Source of the DNA: Symbiodinium natans | Lineage: Eukaryota > Sar > Dinophyceae > Suessiales > Symbiodiniaceae | Direction: 5' to 3' | Assembly (NCBI GenBank): GCA_905221605.1 | Contig: CAJNDS010002600.1 | Span: forward strand, 126,001-186,000 | DNA: 60,000 nucleotides | In this document: positions 55,401 to 60,000 of the stretch, one piece after another | Layout: each line of letters opens with the position of its first letter | Numbering within the stretch: the stretch's first letter is position 1 | Notes under the pieces: generated by a model | Database searches by the model: none | Told to the model about the DNA's origin: nothing | Seen by the model: the letters and a program-made list of their open reading frames with translations, nothing else | Translations under genes and position numbers: made by a program

Positions 55401-58400
55401 CCCTACTAGCCCTATTCATCCTGCTAACCTATTAACCCTACTATCCCTATTACCCCTGCTAACCCTAGGAACCCTACGAACACTCTTAACCCTACTAACC
55501 CTATTAACCCTAAGAACACTACTAGCCCTATTCACCCTACTAACCCTCTTACCCCTTCTATCCCTATTAACCCGATTAACCGCCACAGGAAACGTCCAAG
55601 CGCCTCAATGCCTTGGACCTCCGCATCGCAGGGCTACAGGGTCGCCTGGCTCAAGAGCTTTCGCTCCAGGGATTAGGGGTTCAGGGTTTAGGGTTTGGGG
55701 TTTCGGGGTTAGGGTTGAAAAGTTTAGGGTTTAGGGTTTGGGAAGTTGTTAGGAGTTTTCATAAGGAAGCAAGGGGTGGAAGGGAGGGGGTGTAAGAGTC
55801 CCACATTTTCCAAACAAGGGTCTTATAATCCCAAATAACAAGCCTTGGTACCTTATGTGCTTTGGCTCCAGGACTAGCGGTTTCGGGCTCAGGGGCTTGA
55901 GAGTCATCATCAAGGGACTTTTGGGGGTTTAGGGGGCTGTTTTTTGGGGTTTTTGGGGGCCTAAAGAGTCATCTAGGGAGCGTGGGGGGGGTTTAGAGGC
56001 TGTTTTTTGTTGGGGGGGGGGGGGGGGGGGCATTATTTAGGATCGGATTTGTTTGGGTCCGAGGTGCCAGCGGTGAGTCCAAGCGCGACATCGGCAAGCT
56101 GCGCGACGAGGAGAGGGGACGAGCCAAGTCTTGACAATTTGGGATAGTGTTCGCATTTCCATGGGTGACCAAATGAACCCTAAAATTGGGGTCAAGATGC
56201 CCTATACTACCATAATCCCTACTCAAGGAATAAGATCCACAAACCCTTGTAGGGTTCATTTGGTCCCCAAGGCTAAGTTCCACCCAGATGTGCATGCTCC
56301 TGCTGTGTAGTGCGTGCTCGGGTGATCTGTTGCGCAGGTGAACAACTTAACGGTGAAGAGCGCTGCACATGATGTGGACATCGGCAAGAACAGCGACGAC
56401 CTGCGCAAGCTGGAGCGGCAGCGTATCGAGGCAGCCTGCATTGCTGGTGGCTCCTCCCCAAAAGAAACAGACCTTATATGCATACGAGCTTCTGTTGAAA
56501 GGTGTGCGTGTATGTTGGTGGTGGTCCGGGTAGGGGATGCGTGAAGGATTGAATCATTGTGCAGCCCGCATCAACCAGCCACGGCCGGGTATCCTGCGAG
56601 CCTTATTGCAATGCTGTGGGCTGCTATTGAATGTCTCTTCGTCTTTCTTTCTTTCTTTCTGTCTTTCTTTCTTTCTTGCTTTCTTTTTTTGTTCCTTTCT
56701 TTCTCCATTTCTTCCTTCTTTCTTTCTTTTTGATTTGTGTTTTTCCGCTCTGTCTCTCTCTCGGTCCCACTGGCTCTATCATGCTCTGTCTCCTGCAGGA
56801 CAACCAGCGGCACAAGCAGGATGTGGATGGTATCTATGAGGCGCCGATAAAGATTTGCTTGCTCCTGGGGGCTCCCAAAAACTCAAATCCCTAAAGCCTG
56901 GCCTGGTCCTTGTGGGGAGAACTGTTATACACAAGGGTAGGGTTTTTTTGGAAGAGCGCCGGATGTTGAAAGTGTCGCTGTAAGAATCAGTCTTGTCATT
57001 CGAGCCATTATGAATTTTCTGGCTTCAGGGTTTCACGTTGGTTTTCCCGCCGCTGACACGAGCTTTTTGGAGGTCGCTACTGTTACCACTGCCATCATGT
57101 TGCGTATGCAGTACTCGGGTGGTCTTGTGCAGACCTTGTGTAAATCCGCCTAAATGAAAGAGAGTGTTAATCTCACTTGGGGTACCCCAAGCTATACTAC
57201 AAGGACTATACTACACCCCAAACAAAAGCAACCCTAAACTCTAAACCCTAAACCCTAAAGCCTAAACCCTAAACCCTAAAGCCTAAACCCTAAACCCTAA
57301 AGCTTCTACACAAGGGCTATGGAGCTTTTCACGTCAGGAGCTCGACCAGAAGGTCTACGAGAAAAACTTCCAGAGCTTGGAGGCGACTTGAAATCATCAT
57401 GGTCGTGTCCTGCATACCATATACATACATACACATACATACTTGTGAGATTAGATAATATCGGTTACACATACCGATTGTATATGACATATGATATATG
57501 ACATATGATATATGATATATGATATATGATCTGTGATATATGATATATGATATACATGAAAAATAGATAAGTAAATAAATAAAGTAAATGAATGAATGAA
57601 TGAATGAATGAATGAAGGAAGGAAGGAAGGAATGAATGAATGAATAATGAATGAATGAATGAATGAATGAATGAAATGAATGAATGAATGAATGAATGAA
57701 TGAATGAATGAATGAATGAATGAATGAATGAATGAATACATAAAAAATATAAGAATATCTTCAAGACTTTAGCGAAGGACACGTGAACCATCATGTGCTG
57801 CAAACTGTGCAGCTGTGATCGAAACTGTGTCTGGGAAGTCAGAGCAGACCCTCGTACTGCCTCCAGTAACCCCACCTCAGGAGAACGTCACGAAGCTCAC
57901 CCGCGGCACGGTCAAGCTCTGCCAGGCAAAGTCCTCTTATTGCTGGCTCTTGTACCCTGTGCGAGGCAGCGACATTCCTTAATGCATTGTAGCACCCGGG
58001 CTGCCAGGTGGTTGGTGTGTTCCCAGGGGCTCGGATGAACGATGGCACGGAGGCCGTGCGGTCGGGGTCGGATTGAAGAGCGATTTACCCAGCTGGTGTC
58101 GGCAAGGAAGAGCTCGATGTTGACGTGGAGCTCCTGAATTGGGAGGACTGCGCTCAAAACCTGGTGAGCCGGGCTTCTTGACTGTAGGTAGGCAGTAGTA
58201 ACTCTGTTTGGTGCCGAAGAAGATGCTCTGAGATGGAACATGGCCTCGCAAACCAAGGTTGACAAAACTTGGCGTCAGATCTCCTCGCAGAAATATCGAA
58301 GCATCCTGGACCTCCTGGGAAAGAAGGCGCCGCAAGCGATCTCTTGAGCCAGGGCAGCACGTGCGCTGGCGCAGCTATATAAAATAGAGGTACTATTTTC

Positions 58401-58919
58401 ATACCCCAAATAGAGTTAGAATCCCCTTTAAAGGGGACCCTCAAATAGGGTACCCCTATTTTCGGAATTTCGGAAACCCCCATACGCCCCCGAAAGGCCG
58501 ACCATTCCGTGCTGCGCCTCCTGCAGATCTCGCAGCAGCACATCGAGAGCCAGCTGGACATCTATTGCTGTGCGGAGTGCAGTCTCTCCCCCCATGCTGA
58601 GCAACCCGGGTAGGGTTTAGGGTTTAGGGTCTAGGGTTTCGGGTTTCGGGTTTAGGCTTGACAGATCACCCCCCGGAATGGATTCCCCCGAATTCCCCCG
58701 AACCCTCACGCGGTCTGCGGCAATGGCGTAGGACCGCGTTCGCCATGAGCGCGAGCTTTGGAAGGAGACCTGGTGTTCCATTGTTGCTAGACATGTGCTT
58801 CCATGGCCCTGGTCTCTAAACCCTGACAACCACTCCGCTATCTTCAGGAGGTGGTGGACAAGCGTGCGCAGCAGCCCCTGCAGTTGGCCCTGACTTTGAA
58901 GGACTACTTCCGCTTCTGA
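52416..58919 (+). CDS. Long coiled-coil protein, about 19 exons
   Basis: Exons: 52416-52547, 52676-52795, 52893-53114, 53241-53934, 54193-54291, 54546-54615, 54712-54810, 55015-55051, 55589-55662, 56071-56110, 56338-56430, 56799-56840, 57338-57382, 57881-57925, about 58093-58162, about 58205-58326, 58527-58556, 58732-58764 and 58848-58919 (TGA). Except around the 58.1-58.3 kb exons, all phases agree. The product of about 700 residues is almost wholly charged, heptad-like helix (for example LREKVD-like, EVNDRIDGRCEE, KIDAHREEID). It has no recognised catalytic domain. The conserved-looking end is LALTLKDYFRF. A structural or cytoskeletal role is inferred only from coiled-coil character. The largest exon (694 bp) lies near the 5' end and later exons shrink to 30-45 bp. 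Donors counted: 10 GC, 6 GA, 1 GT. The start codon is inferred. Confidence 0.82.
55085..55585. repeat. CTAAC/TTAAC-rich tract in a coiled-coil gene intron
   Basis: A CCCTAAA/CCCTCAA segment passes at about 55230 into imperfect 9-bp units ACTAACCCT and ATTAACCCT, continuing until just before the acceptor CCACAG|G at 55589. Dozens of CTAAC-like words are present. Confidence 0.9.
56167..56265. repeat. 99-bp element with perfect 16-bp inverted termini
   Basis: GACCAAATGAACCCTA at 56167-56182 is exactly complementary to TAGGGTTCATTTGGTC at 56250-56265. The interior (ATACTACCATAATCCCTACT) resembles family B. It fills much of intron 56111-56337. Confidence 0.8.
56640..56735. repeat. (TTTC)n microsatellite
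   Basis: Pyrimidine block in the intron before exon 56799-56840. Confidence 0.85.
57485..57738. repeat. (ATATGAT)n and (GAAT)n microsatellites
   Basis: ATATGATAT units at 57485-57555 followed by GAAT/GAAGG units to 57738, in the intron before exon 57881. Minus-strand frames (SFIH repeats) are artefacts. Confidence 0.95.
58375..58490. repeat. Family A element in a coiled-coil gene intron
   Basis: AAAATAGAGGTACTATTTTC on the left and GGGTACCCCTATTTTCGG on the right, with AGAATCCCCTTTAAAGGGGA between. It fills over half of intron 58327-58526. Confidence 0.8.
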
Positions 58920-59928
58920 AATCCAGAATAATCCAGATCTTTTTTGTTCACTATTTGTTTTTGTGGTGGGGGAGGGGGGGGGGAGGGGGTGGAATCCGAT
59001 TAAACAAGCTAAGTTAACTGTCTGCGATGAAGGGGTAGTGGAGTCAGGCCACCAAAGATCATCCGCATATGGAGAATGCACTTGTAGCCCATGCAAATAT
59101 GTCCTGGAGGATCCGCACACGGGTCAACCGCTTCCGGGGCCCCCTGGTGCGGGACTCAGTCTGGCCTCAGTTAAGGGTAGGGTTTAGGGTTTAGGGTTTG
59201 TCCCATCAGACCCTCTAAGGGACTGCAAAGGGACCCCAATTAGAACCGGCAGGTCAAGTGCGTCTCGGGGCTTCTACATGTGGATCTCATATGCTGAGGG
59301 CCCTGAATGTTGAAAGCTCCCAAGGCAGGGTGGCAGGCCAAAGCCCCTGTCGTATGACCCGAATGTTTACTGGAACTCCAACCCCTGCACCGTAACTCTA
59401 GACCCCAAACCCCAAACCCGCAGCCCCCAAGCCTTCCCCCCCTCCCCGCCCCCACCCCACAGCCTAAACCGAAACACCCAAAACCCTACACCCTACACCC
59501 TAAACCCCTATAGTCCTATAGGAAACACAAGACCCTGCAAAACCTGAAGCCCTAAGCCCCGCCAAGGCTATGGCTTGCCCGGCCTGGATGGCAATCCCAT
59601 GAGCGGGTGCCCTTGCAGAAACGACTAGGGTTTAGGGTTTAGGGTTTAGAGTTTAGGGTTTAGGGTTGAGGGTCGTCAGGTTTTGGTCGGGGCTTGAAGC
59701 CTAGACTCCTAGAACCCAACTCTCAACCAAAAGGCCCTGAGGTTTAGGGCCTACAGGGTTACAGGGCTTACGGTTTTTTTGGGTTTTCTTTGGTTTTTTT
59801 TGGGTTTTTAGGGTTTTAGGGGTTTTTAGGGGTTTCAAGGGCTTTTTTGGTTTAGGGTAAACCCTTAACCCCTAAAGCCTCATCCCGCCCCTGCAAGGCC
59901 CCTCTCGGCGCGTGGGCCCCTGGGCGGC
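58920..59928. other. 3' flank of the coiled-coil gene
   Basis: Contains a G-rich segment at 58965-58992, short TTTAGGG arrays (59170-59200, 59627-59670) and a degenerate telomere-like tract from 59460 to 59870. A GC-rich plus frame at about 59111-59170 (RVNRFRGPLVRDSVW) could be an exon but has no support. Confidence 0.45.
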
Positions 59929-59979
59929 ATGACGTCGGACCCCATGCAGCTGGGACCAGCAGGCCGGGATCCGGCGCAG
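59929..59979 (+). CDS. Possible first exon of a next gene
   Basis: ATG followed by TSDPMQLGPAGRDPAQ with GC-rich third positions and a TTTAGGG array directly after it, as seen beside exons elsewhere in the window. Too short to identify; the window ends here. Confidence 0.3.
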
Positions 59980-60000
59980 GGGGGTTTAGGGGTTTAGGGG

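Overview
The window looks like nuclear DNA of a dinoflagellate. Genes are cut into many very short exons. Introns very often begin with GC or GA instead of GT: in about 73 splice sites that I placed by keeping conserved proteins in frame, roughly 49 donors are GC, 13 GA and 11 GT. Almost every acceptor is AG followed by G. Introns are loaded with plant/dinoflagellate-type telomere heptamers (TTTAGGG or CCCTAAA). All recognised genes lie on the plus strand, as expected for a unidirectional dinoflagellate gene array. Every exon boundary was derived by eye, without transcripts.

Layout. Positions 1-18 kb hold little recognisable coding sequence: degenerate telomere-like repeats, a 1.6-kb dispersed repeat present twice (2.1-3.7 and 15.2-16.8 kb), a 1.1-kb pyrimidine tract and other simple repeats. 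From 18.1 kb a SKI2-type DExH RNA helicase (exosome cofactor) starts. Its exons run to 21.29 kb and resume at 34.33-35.11 kb. The 13-kb intron between them splits the DEVH box and contains an intronless glycosyltransferase-like ORF (22.18-23.29 kb), a complete 16-exon RNF113/CWC24 splicing-factor gene (24.60-33.87 kb) and a truncated LINE. Downstream follow a complete 17-exon FolD-type methylenetetrahydrofolate dehydrogenase/cyclohydrolase (35.66-39.70 kb), a small gene of unknown function with a duplicated domain (40.22-43.35 kb), a PDZ-domain gene (about 44.5-46.7 kb), a short orphan block of helicase exons closest to MTR4 (47.0-48.5 kb), an RS-rich protein gene (48.64 to at least 50.79 kb) and a roughly 19-exon coiled-coil gene (52.42-58.92 kb).

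Many introns also carry short inverted-repeat elements of about 80-150 bp. Several occupy most of their host intron and resemble introner-type MITEs. The genes do not form a metabolic pathway: two or three concern RNA processing (SKI2, RNF113/CWC24, RS protein), one is one-carbon metabolism, the others are unknown. The main novelty candidates are the same-strand nesting of whole spliced genes in one helicase intron, the intron-dwelling inverted-repeat families, and the telomere-repeat arrays that sit beside splice acceptors.
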